From assembly GCF_020171525.1 (NCBI RefSeq), contig NZ_JAIVAI010000007.1:1-64000 (forward strand): a DNA stretch of 64,000 bases, written 5' to 3'. The notes beneath the pieces are model-generated. The model did no database searches and was not told the DNA's origin. It worked only from the letters and a program-made list of their open reading frames with translations. Shown here in pieces: positions 18,481-27,340 of this stretch. This DNA is from Halobacillus yeomjeoni (GTDB taxonomy: Bacteria > Bacillota > Bacilli > Bacillales > Halobacillaceae). The stretch's first letter is position 1. Every line of letters starts with the position of its first letter. A program made the translations under genes and the position numbers.

Positions 18481-19653
18481 ATGTCAAAAGGAAAAAGCAT
18501 TCATGCTCTCGTCATACTCATGTTTACACAATTCATCTCTGGCGGAGTTACGAATACAAAAGGAATTGTGCTCGATCAAGTAGAAAAAGATTTAGGACTT
18601 GATATGAGTCAGTTCGGTCTTGTCGTACTCATATTTCAGTTAGGGTTTACTCTCGCAAGCGTAGTTATTGGATATTATACCGATAAAAAAGGGTTACGGA
18701 TCATGACCATCATAGGCGCACTTATTATGGGAATAGGATTTTTCGGAACAGGGATAGCTCCGAATATCACGTTCTTCTTAGGATTTTACATGATTGTAGG
18801 GTTCGGTCTTGGTTCGTTAGGCGTAGCATCCAATGCGATCGTACCTGCCGCATATCCAGAAAGGCAGAATCAAATGTTCAACCTGGCAATGGGTGTTTAT
18901 GGCTTAGGAATGGTCCTCTTTCCACAGTTCCTTAACTATATGTTCCAATTTGCCTCCTGGCGATATTTTTATATAGGAATCGCAGCTAGTTTAATCGTAG
19001 TGATCATTTATATTACTGCTGTTGCTTTTCCATCAGGTAAAGCGGAGAAAATTGACCTGAAATCTTTCATTCCGATGTTGAAAGATGCTCAATTCGTGTT
19101 CTTGATGGCATTCTTGGTTTTTGAAGTATCAGCAGAGGTTTCCTTTACAAACTTTTTCCCAACCTACTTGAAATCGTTGGATTTAGGCGGGCTTTCAACA
19201 GCTGAAAAAGAGGATATGGTAGCGACAATCCTCTCTGTCTTCTCCATCTTTTTCATGGCAGGACGGTTAGGGATTGCTTATCTGACCAATTGGATCAACG
19301 AAAGAATCATATTGATTGCTTTTTCAGCAGGATCTTTTTTAATGGTCGGAATCAGCTTTCTGTTCGCTAATGAATTTCCTTACTTATTTTCAGGGGCGGG
19401 GCTGTTCTTCTCAACCTTATTCCCTACGGCAACAGCATTCGGAACTCAAATTTCCAAAAATAGTGGATCGGCTCTCGGCCTTATTTATATTGCCGCAGGA
19501 ATCGGCGGAGGTATTGCAGGTTACATTGTAGGGCTGGCATCAGAAATCTTTGGTCAAGCCGGAGGATTCAGTATCGTCATTCTGTTTCTATTGTTGATGC
19601 TGATTACTTCGTTCTTCATGAATTCAAACAAATCAAAACAGGCAGAAGCGTAA
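18481..19653 (+). CDS. Major facilitator superfamily transporter
   Basis: A 12-helix carrier of 390 residues. The loop 2-3 signature is GYYTDKKGLRIM, followed by GFGLGSLGVASNAIVPAAYPERQNQ and a second-half GRLGIAYLTNWINER. It looks like a solute symporter of the FucP/sugar-porter-like type rather than a drug exporter, but the substrate cannot be told. The frame is open back to 18304, but AGGAGGTATC lies directly before ATG 18481, giving MSKGKSIHALVIL. A strong terminator follows. Confidence 0.8.
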   Translation: MSKGKSIHALVILMFTQFISGGVTNTKGIVLDQVEKDLGLDMSQFGLVVLIFQLGFTLASVVIGYYTDKKGLRIMTIIGALIMGIGFFGTGIAPNITFFLGFYMIVGFGLGSLGVASNAIVPAAYPERQNQMFNLAMGVYGLGMVLFPQFLNYMFQFASWRYFYIGIAASLIVVIIYITAVAFPSGKAEKIDLKSFIPMLKDAQFVFLMAFLVFEVSAEVSFTNFFPTYLKSLDLGGLSTAEKEDMVATILSVFSIFFMAGRLGIAYLTNWINERIILIAFSAGSFLMVGISFLFANEFPYLFSGAGLFFSTLFPTATAFGTQISKNSGSALGLIYIAAGIGGGIAGYIVGLASEIFGQAGGFSIVILFLLLMLITSFFMNSNKSKQAEA

Positions 19654-19661
19654 ATGATTTT

Positions 19662-19696
19662 AAACCCCACCTGGTCTTCCAGGTGGGGTTTTTTAT
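19662..19696 (+). terminator. Intrinsic terminator of the MFS gene
   Basis: A 13-bp stem, AAACCCCACCTGG with CCAGGTGGGGTTT, is followed by a T run. Confidence 0.9.
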
Positions 19697-19752
19697 GATC
19701 AGTTTTAATGAATTCTTCCGGTCTAAAGAAAAAACGTGTCATATAGTTATAG

Positions 19753-19775
19753 CTGTTATATTATATATATAACAG
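19753..19775. promoter_or_regulatory. Perfect palindromic operator, probably of the YtrA-type GntR regulator
   Basis: CTGTTATAT (19753-19761) and ATATAACAG (19767-19775) are exact complements around TATAT, 22 bases upstream of the regulator's ATG. The AT-rich centre doubles as a likely -10 region. Autoregulation is inferred from position. Confidence 0.6.
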
Positions 19776-19796
19776 AAAAGTGGAAGTGGGTGGGTT

Positions 19797-20192
19797 ATGT
19801 TTATAGAAATTGACCTGGAATCAAAGGACCCTTTATATGCTCAATTAAAAAATCAAATCGTTGCCGGCATAGCCCGTGGGGATTTGACTCCTGGCGAATC
19901 ACTTCCTTCCGTGAGAGCCTTGGGCGCAGACTTGGGTATAAACCTGCATACAGTCAATAAAGCTTATCGGCAGTTGGAGCAGGAAGGTTTCATATTGATA
20001 CAGCGGCAAAAAGGAGTGTTCATTCATCCAGAAGGAGTCGCTCCGGCAGATGAAGAATACAAAAACCTTTTAAAAAAGCAGCTGCATCCTCTGATAGCGG
20101 ACAGCGTGTGCAGGAGTATGAGTGAAGAAGAATTTGTGAATCTATCAAGAGAATTGTTCCGTGAATTTGCGAATAGAGAGGGCGGAGAATAA
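19797..20192 (+). CDS. GntR-family transcriptional regulator, YtrA type
   Basis: A 131-residue protein with an N-terminal winged helix. DPLYAQLKNQIVAGIARGDL is followed by the recognition region LPSVRALGADLGINLHTVNKAYRQLEQEGF. Only a short C-terminal helix follows, which marks the YtrA subfamily. These usually regulate their own operon of transport or membrane genes. ATG 19797 follows GAAGTGGGTGGG. The next gene starts 3 bases after its stop, so they are cotranscribed, and a perfect palindrome lies upstream. Confidence 0.85.
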   Translation: MFIEIDLESKDPLYAQLKNQIVAGIARGDLTPGESLPSVRALGADLGINLHTVNKAYRQLEQEGFILIQRQKGVFIHPEGVAPADEEYKNLLKKQLHPLIADSVCRSMSEEEFVNLSRELFREFANREGGE

Positions 20193-20195
20193 AAA

Positions 20196-21311
20196 ATGGG
20201 TTCTACATTCATGGTTTTGATGTTTTTGGTAGTTCTATGTCCTGTATTCTTGTCCGCAATCATGATGCCATCCTGGACAAGAAAAACGGAGAGTTTTGGA
20301 ATTTCAGTTCCGGAACAAATTTATGATCGATCAGATGTGAAGAAAATGAGGCTTACCTACACAAAATGGATGAGTATATTAAGTTTAGGGATCACAGCTT
20401 TATTTATAGCCCTAATCTTAATCTCTCGAGAAAGCGAAGAGGTTTTCAGCATCTTGTTCAGTGGCATTGTTCTATTGTTTTTTCTGCTCTGGTTTTGGGT
20501 CTATCTCATCTTTCATAGAAAAATGAAGCAGATGAAAAGAGAAGAAAGGTGGGAGGAACAATCCACGGCCCGTGTGATTATTGATACGAATTTCAGAAAC
20601 GGAAAACTGACTTATTCGAATCTATGGTACATCGTTCCTTTTACGATTTCGTTTTTGACCATCATTTGCTCCTTGTACGTTTATGAGAAATTTCCCGAGC
20701 AGATGCCTATGCAGTACAACTTTGAAGGAGAAGTGACTCGCTACGCTGAAAAGTCATACCGGACAGTTCTGCTTATGCCTATCATGCAATTGTATATGAC
20801 TTTTCTGTTTTTATTTATAAATATCATGATCTCAAAAGCGAAACAGCAGGTGAGCGATAATCATCCGGAAACATCGGTTTATAAAAATATGGTGTTCAGA
20901 AGAAGGTGGTCAGCGTTTCTTCTTGTTACTGGGATAGGTCTGACGCTGTTGTTCGGATTCATTCAGATATCTTTCTTAGTTGAAATATCTTCACAGGTGT
21001 TAGTAACCGTTCCACTCATCTTTTCAGCTGCGGTTACCTTTGGCGCAATCGCTCTCTCCGTCAATACCGGACAGGGGGGAAGCAGGGTAAAGACAGGGAT
21101 AGGCACGGAAGGTGAGGTTATGAACCGGAAGGATGATACGTATTGGAAGCTTGGTCAATTTTATTTTAATAAAAACGATCCTACACTGGTCATTGAAAAA
21201 AGGTTCGGAATCGGCTGGACTTTCAATTTTGCCAGACCTGCCGCATGGTTGATTCTCATCGGCATCCTGCTTGCAGCCGTAGGTATTCCTTGGCTTCTAG
21301 GTGGATTTTAA
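20196..21311 (+). CDS. DUF1648/DUF5808-domain membrane protein
   Basis: A 371-residue protein with about seven or eight membrane helices. The central part (FTISFLTIICSLYVYEKFPEQMPMQYNFEGEV) matches the DUF1648 pattern, where P..MP.HFN-like residues follow a helix. The C-terminal part around DDTYWKLGQFYFNKNDPT and EKRFGIGWTFNFARPAAW resembles DUF5808. Homologues sit beside small GntR regulators and are thought to relate to cell-envelope functions, but the activity is unknown. It forms a two-gene unit with the preceding regulator. Confidence 0.75.
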   Translation: MGSTFMVLMFLVVLCPVFLSAIMMPSWTRKTESFGISVPEQIYDRSDVKKMRLTYTKWMSILSLGITALFIALILISRESEEVFSILFSGIVLLFFLLWFWVYLIFHRKMKQMKREERWEEQSTARVIIDTNFRNGKLTYSNLWYIVPFTISFLTIICSLYVYEKFPEQMPMQYNFEGEVTRYAEKSYRTVLLMPIMQLYMTFLFLFINIMISKAKQQVSDNHPETSVYKNMVFRRRWSAFLLVTGIGLTLLFGFIQISFLVEISSQVLVTVPLIFSAAVTFGAIALSVNTGQGGSRVKTGIGTEGEVMNRKDDTYWKLGQFYFNKNDPTLVIEKRFGIGWTFNFARPAAWLILIGILLAAVGIPWLLGGF

Positions 21312-21429
21312 AGATTAGGAATGATTTTTTTCATACAATGAGGACTATTTTCCTTCCACCCAAACTCTAATTGAAGAACGGACCGATACTGAAATTCCAG
21401 ACGAGTGGACTTGTAAACTCTTGTTTGAT

Positions 21430-21456
21430 ATACCAACAACAGACTTTTACAGAGCT
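21430..21456. repeat. Solitary terminal-repeat copy of the MITE-like family
   Basis: The sequence CCAACAACAGACTTTTACAG followed by AGCT matches the right terminus of the element at 12806-13185. No matching left end was found upstream, so this is a decayed or solo end. The rest of 21312-21490 shows no gene. Confidence 0.55.
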
Positions 21457-21494
21457 ATCTATAAGAAAGTCCGCTGCCAATAATAATATCTAAT

Positions 21495-21530
21495 AACAAA
21501 CCCTCAGATAACACGATCTGAGGGTTTGTT
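21495..21530 (-). terminator. Terminator-like 15-bp hairpin after the BI-1-like gene
   Basis: AACAAACCCTCAGAT (21495-21509) pairs perfectly with ATCTGAGGGTTTGTT (21516-21530). It is symmetrical enough to act in both directions. Confidence 0.8.
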
Positions 21531-21552
21531 TCTTTATGTGCAGTTTTTGGGG

Positions 21553-22275
21553 TCATCTTCTGATTTTTTGCAGTAAACGGAGAATTTCGATATACAGCCA
21601 TACGAGAGTCACCATTAAACCGAATGCCCCGTACCATTCCATGTACTTCGGCGCCCCTCGTTTCACACCACTTTCTATGAAATCAAAATCCAGCACCAAA
21701 TTCAATGCGGCGATCCCGACAATGAATAAGCTGATACCGATCCCAACAGGGCCGCTGGAGTGAAGGTAGGGGACCTGCATACCGAAGAACAAGTTTAGTA
21801 CAAGGTTAATAACATAAACGAGCAAAATACCGAATGTAGCTGAAATAACCATCAGTCGGAAGTTTTTTGTTACCTTTATAATCCTTGTAGCATACAAAAC
21901 AAGCAGGACGCCCATGACAGCCATCGTCAAGGAAGCAGCCTGGATGACTACACCTGGATAATTCATTTCACCGAATGCAGAGATTCCTCCGATGAAAAAG
22001 CCTTCTAATGCTGCGTAAATCGGAGCAGTAATCGGAGCAGCCTTCGGAATAAATGCAGTAATCAAAGCAAAAATAAGTCCACCAACAGCACCGATTAAAA
22101 TCATCATGGTTACATTTACACCTTGGGAGTACTGATACCAGGTGTAAATTGCAGTCCCTAACAAGAAAACGAACAGCAAAGCGATTTTGGCTACTGTTCC
22201 GCTCAGGGTCATGGTGTCCCCTTTATGGGCGGCCTGGAATGTACTATCTTTCAAGACGGGGTTTCCCGTTCTCAT
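21553..22275 (-). CDS. Bax inhibitor-1 / YccA-like membrane protein
   Basis: A 240-residue protein with seven predicted membrane helices. The order and loop residues (IYAALEGFFIGGISA, RIIKVTKNFRLMVISATFGI, NLVLDFDFIESGVKRGAPKYMEWYGAFGLM) match the BaxI_1/YccA family. The conserved acidic pair in the DFDFIE region is where related proteins such as YetJ form a pH- and calcium-sensing latch. A role in ion leak or membrane homeostasis is inferred from the family. ATG 22275 has AGGAGGGG upstream. It is cotranscribed, if at all, with the two-component system upstream. Confidence 0.85.
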   Translation of the reverse strand: MRTGNPVLKDSTFQAAHKGDTMTLSGTVAKIALLFVFLLGTAIYTWYQYSQGVNVTMMILIGAVGGLIFALITAFIPKAAPITAPIYAALEGFFIGGISAFGEMNYPGVVIQAASLTMAVMGVLLVLYATRIIKVTKNFRLMVISATFGILLVYVINLVLNLFFGMQVPYLHSSGPVGIGISLFIVGIAALNLVLDFDFIESGVKRGAPKYMEWYGAFGLMVTLVWLYIEILRLLQKIRR

Positions 22276-22355
22276 CTTATCCCCTCCTGTTCATCTTTCT
22301 CTTTCATCTTATTCCACATATGGACTTGCTAAAACAAATAAAAAGAGGAGGAGAC

Positions 22356-22976
22356 TTAATGTGTGTACCACTTGTACAGTTTCTTCGGTCGTCCGATTTT
22401 CTGGTGACTGACCACCTGCTTCACTTTACCTTCTTCAAGCAAATGCATGATATATCGATATACAGTCGGGTAGGCAAGCCCCACCTTTTTTGAAATCACA
22501 TCTACGGACGTCGGTTCTCGATACCCTTTCAAAAATTGGGCCACGGATTGAAGTGTTCCTTTACTGATCCCTTTAGCGGTGAAAACATCTTCGTCTTCTT
22601 CTTGTACGTTCTTCATGTTGGCGATTTGTGCATGTAATTTTATGCGGGAAATCAAATCCGGTGCTTTTACTGGTTTCAGGGCAAAATCCGTGGCACCTTC
22701 CTCCAAAAACCGGTCTGCAATTTCCTGACGTTCATCAACGGTCAAGATAAGAAGGGGGATATGTTGATTGTGTTTTCGGATTTCTCTGACTGTCTGCAAA
22801 CCGTCCATCTCAGGCATGTGATAATCAATTAATACGACATCATAGTTTTCCGACAGGAATTTTTCAACCCCTTCACGTCCGTTTTCAGCCGTATCGGATT
22901 CCCATTGAGCATGTTTGCAAAATTCAGTCAGCATAAACCTCAATGACTCATCATTATCAATAATCAATATTTTCAT
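22356..22976 (-). CDS. Response regulator with C-terminal winged helix
   Basis: An N-terminal receiver (MKILIIDNDESLRFML; phosphoacceptor Asp in YDVVLIDYHMPEMDG; Lys in ALKPVKAPD) is joined to a C-terminal DNA-binding part. That part, SVDVISKKVGLAYPTVYRYIMHLLEEGKV followed by KIGRPKKLYKW, resembles DcuR/CitT-type regulators. ATG 22976 (206 residues) is chosen over the longer frame because AAAGGAGAGAG lies upstream. The gene begins 20 bases inside the kinase 3' end, so the two are translationally coupled. The genes it controls are not evident. Confidence 0.88.
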   Translation of the reverse strand: MKILIIDNDESLRFMLTEFCKHAQWESDTAENGREGVEKFLSENYDVVLIDYHMPEMDGLQTVREIRKHNQHIPLLILTVDERQEIADRFLEEGATDFALKPVKAPDLISRIKLHAQIANMKNVQEEDEDVFTAKGISKGTLQSVAQFLKGYREPTSVDVISKKVGLAYPTVYRYIMHLLEEGKVKQVVSHQKIGRPKKLYKWYTH

Positions 22977-24309
22977 CGCGAACTCTCTCCTTTGGCAGGT
23001 GAATCCAGAACGTTGTCCCTTTTTCGGGCTCACTGTCAATCGATAGTTGAGCGTCATGCTCTTTGACTACATTTTTCACGAAGGTCAATCCCACTCCAGG
23101 GTGGGACTTCGTGCTGTATCCTGCATTCCATATTTTTTCGATGTTTTCTTCACTGATACCGTGTCCGTTGTCCTTGACTCCGATGAGGACCCCATCATGA
23201 TCAAGTTTTGTACAAATTGTTACTTTTGCGTTTGTTTTCCCTTCAACGGCGTCACTGGCATTATCAATCAGGTTTACTAAAGCGCGGGTCATTCGGATCT
23301 TATTGATATTGATTTCAATCCGATCGTCTGCTTTCAAATCAAATTCATAGATAGTCTCTGAATCTGATAATTTATTGGCTCTTACGTATTCGATAAACGT
23401 TTTAAGTGTACACCAATTTTTCTTTTCATGGTAAAGGATCTCTGAAACCATATCACTGGTAGATTGGATGGAAGAAGAGATTTTTTCTGTATATTGAAGG
23501 ATGTCCTTATCTTGCGTCTTCATTTGGATGAGGGAATTCAATCCTTCCATAAGTGACAGGGGGGTCTTCAAATCATGGACAAGGTGTAAAGCTTCTCTCC
23601 CTGATCTTGACTCGACCATATCGAGGCGGGCAATTGCCAGATCCTGTCTCATTTGTCTCTTCTGCTCTGAAACAGTCAAATAGGTTGCGAGGACGAGCGC
23701 ATTGATTATGAAAACGCCACAAAACACGAGACTATAAAAGGATAATGTACCTCCGAATCCAAGTTGAGCCGCTGTTTCTTTCACTTCGGTGGAAATCGGA
23801 CCACCACCGAAGCCGAAAGCACTTAAAAACAGAACGGTGTCCAGCCACTGGAAGCCGAACAGCAGTTGTATAAGAATAAATGACTTGAATAGTGGACGAA
23901 GCTGGCCTTTACCTAACAAGTGTAATATTGCAATGGACAGCAGCAATAGTAAAGCAGGCCCTCCGAAATGATAATCCATAGAATTATATCCGTTTATGAT
24001 GAGGTATACGAGAGGAATCAAAACGAATGGAATTACGATTTTAAGCCATGCTTTATCGGTGTTTATACCGATTTCATCACCTAATAGTAGTGCTCCGATA
24101 TAATGAGGAAGCGCCCGTACTGTGTTCAACATCACTAAAGCGAAAGCAGCCAGCATCAAAGTGCTTCCCGTTGGTTCTTCTTTCAAATCTTCCATTAATG
24201 AAGTCAGTCCTACCATTTCAGTAGTGAGCCATAACGGCATAGTGGCTCCGACTATTATTAGAGAAACTTTGATCCATATGCTCCTAGAACGCAGGAGGTT
24301 ACTCCCCAT
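22957..24309 (-). CDS. Membrane sensor histidine kinase
   Basis: About six N-terminal membrane helices (residues 10-220) precede a cytoplasmic kinase. The H-box is LHLVHDLKTPLSLMEGL, the N-box NLIDNASDAVEG, and the G-boxes VKDNGHGIS and GVGLTFVKNVV. There is no obvious extracytoplasmic ligand domain, so the signal is probably sensed in the membrane. The start is ATG 24309 (450 residues), with AAGGGTGG 8 bases upstream. Its partner response regulator overlaps its 3' end. The pairing of a membrane-sensing kinase with a DcuR/CitT-like regulator is slightly unusual, since those normally have PAS-containing kinases. Confidence 0.85.
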   Translation of the reverse strand: MGSNLLRSRSIWIKVSLIIVGATMPLWLTTEMVGLTSLMEDLKEEPTGSTLMLAAFALVMLNTVRALPHYIGALLLGDEIGINTDKAWLKIVIPFVLIPLVYLIINGYNSMDYHFGGPALLLLLSIAILHLLGKGQLRPLFKSFILIQLLFGFQWLDTVLFLSAFGFGGGPISTEVKETAAQLGFGGTLSFYSLVFCGVFIINALVLATYLTVSEQKRQMRQDLAIARLDMVESRSGREALHLVHDLKTPLSLMEGLNSLIQMKTQDKDILQYTEKISSSIQSTSDMVSEILYHEKKNWCTLKTFIEYVRANKLSDSETIYEFDLKADDRIEININKIRMTRALVNLIDNASDAVEGKTNAKVTICTKLDHDGVLIGVKDNGHGISEENIEKIWNAGYSTKSHPGVGLTFVKNVVKEHDAQLSIDSEPEKGTTFWIHLPKERVRDENIDY

Positions 24310-24513
24310 AAACAATTCCACCCTTATGACGATCAATCTTTCTTACATTCTAATATAGTAAAGTGTTTTTTTCGATGCTTTTTCTTAAAGACTCTGATAA
24401 TTATGGATACTATTACAAAGCTCTGAATGATAAAGAGGATAGTTTCTATTCAATGAAGTTGAAAAATTGGCTCTGCTTTTCCTAAAGGACAGGTCTTTCC
24501 ACCTTATAGAAAT

Positions 24514-24542
24514 GTGAAATTCCACTCTGTAGATTGTATAAT
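24514..24542 (+). promoter_or_regulatory. Putative promoter of the pab operon
   Basis: GTGAAA (24514-24519), a partial -35, lies 17 bp before a consensus TATAAT (24537-24542). The pabA start follows 38 bases later. The rest of the 24310-24580 gap shows no gene. Confidence 0.5.
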
Positions 24543-24580
24543 GTATATGTTAAATATTTTTTAGATGAAGGTGCTGGATT

Positions 24581-25186
24581 ATGATATGGATCATCGACAA
24601 CTATGATTCTTTTACTTATAACTTAGTTCAATACTTTAAGCAAATTGAAGATGATGTAGTCGTATGTCAAAACGACAGGACGACTATCCAGGAAATAGAA
24701 ACCAATCGCCCTGACCTGATCGTACTCTCTCCAGGGCCCGGGAACCCACAGGAAACAGGCATCAGCCGCGAAGTCATTAATCATTTCAAAGGGACAATAC
24801 CCATTCTTGGGATATGCCTCGGCCACCAATTGATCGTCGATTTTTTCGGGGGTGAGGTGACTAAAGGCGAGAGGCCGATGCACGGCAAGGTCACCCCGAT
24901 CCTCCATGATGGAAAGACGATTTTTAAAGGGCTTCCCGAAAAGGTGGGTGTGACCCGGTACCATTCCCTTCAAACACCCTGGAAAACTCTACCTGAGGAC
25001 TTAGAGGTAAGCGCCCGAACAGAAGACGGGGTAGTGATGGCTGTCCGTCATGTAGATTTACCGATAGAAGGAATTCAATATCATCCGGAATCCATCATGA
25101 CTGATTATGGTTTTGAAATGTTGAAGAATGCGTATGAAAATGCCTTAACTTATAAGGCCATACAACATCATGAGGTGTTGGTATGA
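24581..25186 (+). CDS. pabA: Aminodeoxychorismate synthase glutaminase subunit
   Basis: A 201-residue class I glutamine amidotransferase that supplies ammonia for 4-amino-4-deoxychorismate synthesis, leading to p-aminobenzoate and folate. The oxyanion segment is LSPGPGNPQETGIS, the nucleophile Cys lies in LGICLGHQLIVDFFGG, and the His-Glu pair in GIQYHPESIMTDYG. Sequence alone cannot separate PabA from TrpG; in Bacillus one subunit often serves both. Overlap by 4 bases with the pabB-pabC fusion argues for folate synthesis. AAGGTG precedes ATG 24581. Confidence 0.9.
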   Translation: MIWIIDNYDSFTYNLVQYFKQIEDDVVVCQNDRTTIQEIETNRPDLIVLSPGPGNPQETGISREVINHFKGTIPILGICLGHQLIVDFFGGEVTKGERPMHGKVTPILHDGKTIFKGLPEKVGVTRYHSLQTPWKTLPEDLEVSARTEDGVVMAVRHVDLPIEGIQYHPESIMTDYGFEMLKNAYENALTYKAIQHHEVLV

Positions 25187-26934
25187 ACCCTTTTCTATTA
25201 TTCGAGTTCAGCGACAAGGATGGAAACAAACAACCTAAGATGTTTGAAAGTCCATTAGAAGTTCTGACTGCTCATACATTGGATGAAGTAGAGAAAGTTT
25301 TTCAGCGAGCAGAACAGGCTTTGAAGGAAGGAAACTATGTCGCAGGTTATGTCTCCTATGAGGCAGCCCCTGCGTTTGACTCGGCATTTCACGTTACACC
25401 TGGGGCAGAATGGCCGCTCGTATGGTTCGGGGTATTCAATTCCCCGATATCAATAAAACGAGAAGACCAGCCGAAGAAAGCGTATAAGGTTTCGGGTTGG
25501 AAAGCTGATGGAGATTATAATCAATATCAGCAGGGGATTTATACCATTAAAGAAGCGATTGAAAAAGGGGATACGTATCAAGTTAATTATACTACGAGGC
25601 TGCAGGCGGATTTTTCCGGTGACGATTATTCTTTTTATCGGCAGCTGGCAGAGAATCAGCAATCATCCTATAGTGCCTATCTCAATATGGGAGAACATCG
25701 GCTGTTATCTGCTTCTCCTGAATTGTTTTTCCGTATCGACCAAGATACGATTACTACTAAACCCATGAAAGGTACAGCCAGGCGCGGGCGTTATTTAAAT
25801 GAAGATAAAGAGCAGAAAGATAAACTGCTGGCTTCAGATAAAGAGCGTTCAGAAAACCTGATGATTGTAGATTTGTTGAGAAACGACTTAGGGAAAATTT
25901 CAATTCCAGGGACGGTGCGTGTTCCTCGTCTCTTTGAAGTCGAAACTTACCCGACGGTCCACCAGATGACATCGACCGTACAAGGGAAACTCCCGGAAGG
26001 AACAACAATGTTGGAAGTTTTTCGGGCTTTGTTTCCGTGTGGATCCATTACAGGTGCTCCCAAAGTTCGAACGATGGAGTATATCAGTCGTCTTGAGCCA
26101 TCGCCGAGGGAAGTGTACTGTGGAGCAATCGGGTACATGACCCCGGAACATGAAGCGGTTTTCAATGTACCGATCCGAACGGTGATGGTTCATTCTCCAA
26201 GTGGAAAAGCCGTGTATGGCACAGGCGGCGGAATCACCTGGGATTCCACTTCAGAAGGAGAGTATGAAGAAATTCATACGAAGGCAAGGCTGCTTACTGA
26301 AAAAAGGCCTCAATTTCAGCTTCTGGAGACAATGAAATTGATAAATGGAGAAGTCCAATCATTAGACCGCCACATGAAGCGGGTCGAGCAATCAGCTATT
26401 TACTTCGACTATAAAATACAAATTGAAAAAGTTCGGGCTGAAGTGATGAAAACCGCATTAACCTATTCTGAAGGAACGTTCAAAATGCGTCTTCTAATAG
26501 CCAGGAACAATGACACGACCATCGAGGTTTCTCCTTTAGGGGAGATCTCCAGAGAGGTGGTCTGCACTTTAGCTGCTTCACCAGTAAACGAACAAAACCC
26601 ATTCCTATATCATAAAACCACGCATCGGGAAGTCTATAACAAACATAGAAAAAAAGGCTTCTTTTCCACATTACTTTGGAATACGAAAGGTGAATTGACG
26701 GAGTTTACAATTGGAAATCTGGTGGTGAAGCAAAACGGAAAGTATTATACTCCTCCTGTTTCTTCAGGATTGCTCGCAGGCTCCTACCGGGAGAAGCTGC
26801 TTGAAGATGGAGTAATAGTAGAAAAAGTATTATATAAACATGAATTGAAACAGTTTGATGAAATCTGGTTCATCAACGGTTTAAGAGGTTGGTTGAAAGT
26901 CGTATTGGAAGGCAATCCATTAAAGGGGGATTAA
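25183..26934 (+). CDS. pabB: Aminodeoxychorismate synthase component I / aminodeoxychorismate lyase fusion
   Basis: Residues about 1-370 are a chorismate-utilising enzyme (KGTARRGR, RSENLMIVDLLRNDLG, ALFPCGSITGAPKVRTMEYI, YGTGGGITWDSTSEGEY). Residues about 385-583 are a class IV aminotransferase-fold lyase (MKLINGEVQSLDRHMKRVEQ, PLP lysine in LYHKTTHREVYN, GELTEFTIGNLVV). Together they turn chorismate into p-aminobenzoate with PabA. B. subtilis has separate pabB and pabC, so this is a natural fusion seen in other bacteria. It overlaps pabA by 4 bases and is followed after 5 bases by a DCC-family gene. Confidence 0.92.
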   Translation: MNPFLLFEFSDKDGNKQPKMFESPLEVLTAHTLDEVEKVFQRAEQALKEGNYVAGYVSYEAAPAFDSAFHVTPGAEWPLVWFGVFNSPISIKREDQPKKAYKVSGWKADGDYNQYQQGIYTIKEAIEKGDTYQVNYTTRLQADFSGDDYSFYRQLAENQQSSYSAYLNMGEHRLLSASPELFFRIDQDTITTKPMKGTARRGRYLNEDKEQKDKLLASDKERSENLMIVDLLRNDLGKISIPGTVRVPRLFEVETYPTVHQMTSTVQGKLPEGTTMLEVFRALFPCGSITGAPKVRTMEYISRLEPSPREVYCGAIGYMTPEHEAVFNVPIRTVMVHSPSGKAVYGTGGGITWDSTSEGEYEEIHTKARLLTEKRPQFQLLETMKLINGEVQSLDRHMKRVEQSAIYFDYKIQIEKVRAEVMKTALTYSEGTFKMRLLIARNNDTTIEVSPLGEISREVVCTLAASPVNEQNPFLYHKTTHREVYNKHRKKGFFSTLLWNTKGELTEFTIGNLVVKQNGKYYTPPVSSGLLAGSYREKLLEDGVIVEKVLYKHELKQFDEIWFINGLRGWLKVVLEGNPLKGD

Positions 26935-26939
26935 ACACT

Positions 26940-27311
26940 ATGAAAAGACATGTCGTTTTTTATGATGCCCAGTGTCCTTTCTGCTTTTATGTAAAAAAAG
27001 TATTCCGTAAGTTTGACTGGTTTGACCAAATCAAGTGGGTATCTGTCCAAGAGGTGGAGCGGTCTGGAAAGTACCCGTACTTGGAGGGGCGTGAAACCCT
27101 TGATGAAATCCATATGCTTACCAAACAAGGGGAAATCAAACATGGATTTTACACGATCCGGACATTGTTGATTTCTTTACCGGTATTCGCCGCTTTCGGC
27201 ATTCTTTTATATCTGCCTGGAGTAGAAAAATTAGGCTCCCCGCTTTATCGGTGGTTTTCAAGTCATCGTCACCAATGGTTCGGCCGTTACGATTTGCCGA
27301 GATATGCCTGA
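26940..27311 (+). CDS. DCC-family (DUF393) thiol-disulfide oxidoreductase-like protein
   Basis: A 123-residue protein with the family signature near the start, VVFYDAQCPFCFYVKKVFRKFDW, whose CPFC is a redox-type CxxC. A hydrophobic stretch (RTLLISLPVFAAFGILLYL) lies in the second half. The redox partner is unknown. ATG 26940 follows AAAGGGGGAT. It lies 5 bases after the pabB-pabC fusion and is probably cotranscribed with it, though no functional link to folate is evident. Confidence 0.8.
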   Translation: MKRHVVFYDAQCPFCFYVKKVFRKFDWFDQIKWVSVQEVERSGKYPYLEGRETLDEIHMLTKQGEIKHGFYTIRTLLISLPVFAAFGILLYLPGVEKLGSPLYRWFSSHRHQWFGRYDLPRYA

Positions 27312-27340
27312 AAAAGATCTTCCAAGGGAGATCTTTTTTA
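27311..27340 (+). terminator. Terminator of the pab operon
   Basis: AAAAAGATCT (27311-27320) pairs with AGATCTTTTT (27329-27338) and ends in T. The 3' end of the minus-strand small membrane gene overlaps it. Confidence 0.8.

Noticed and set aside
24449-24475. GGCTCTGCTTTTCCTAAAG as another MITE end
   Set aside because: Only the first seven bases match the terminus; the rest diverges and no partner end is nearby.
25183-26934. Anthranilate synthase TrpE
   Set aside because: No trp genes are adjacent, and the C-terminal class IV aminotransferase-fold domain identifies a PabB-PabC fusion.
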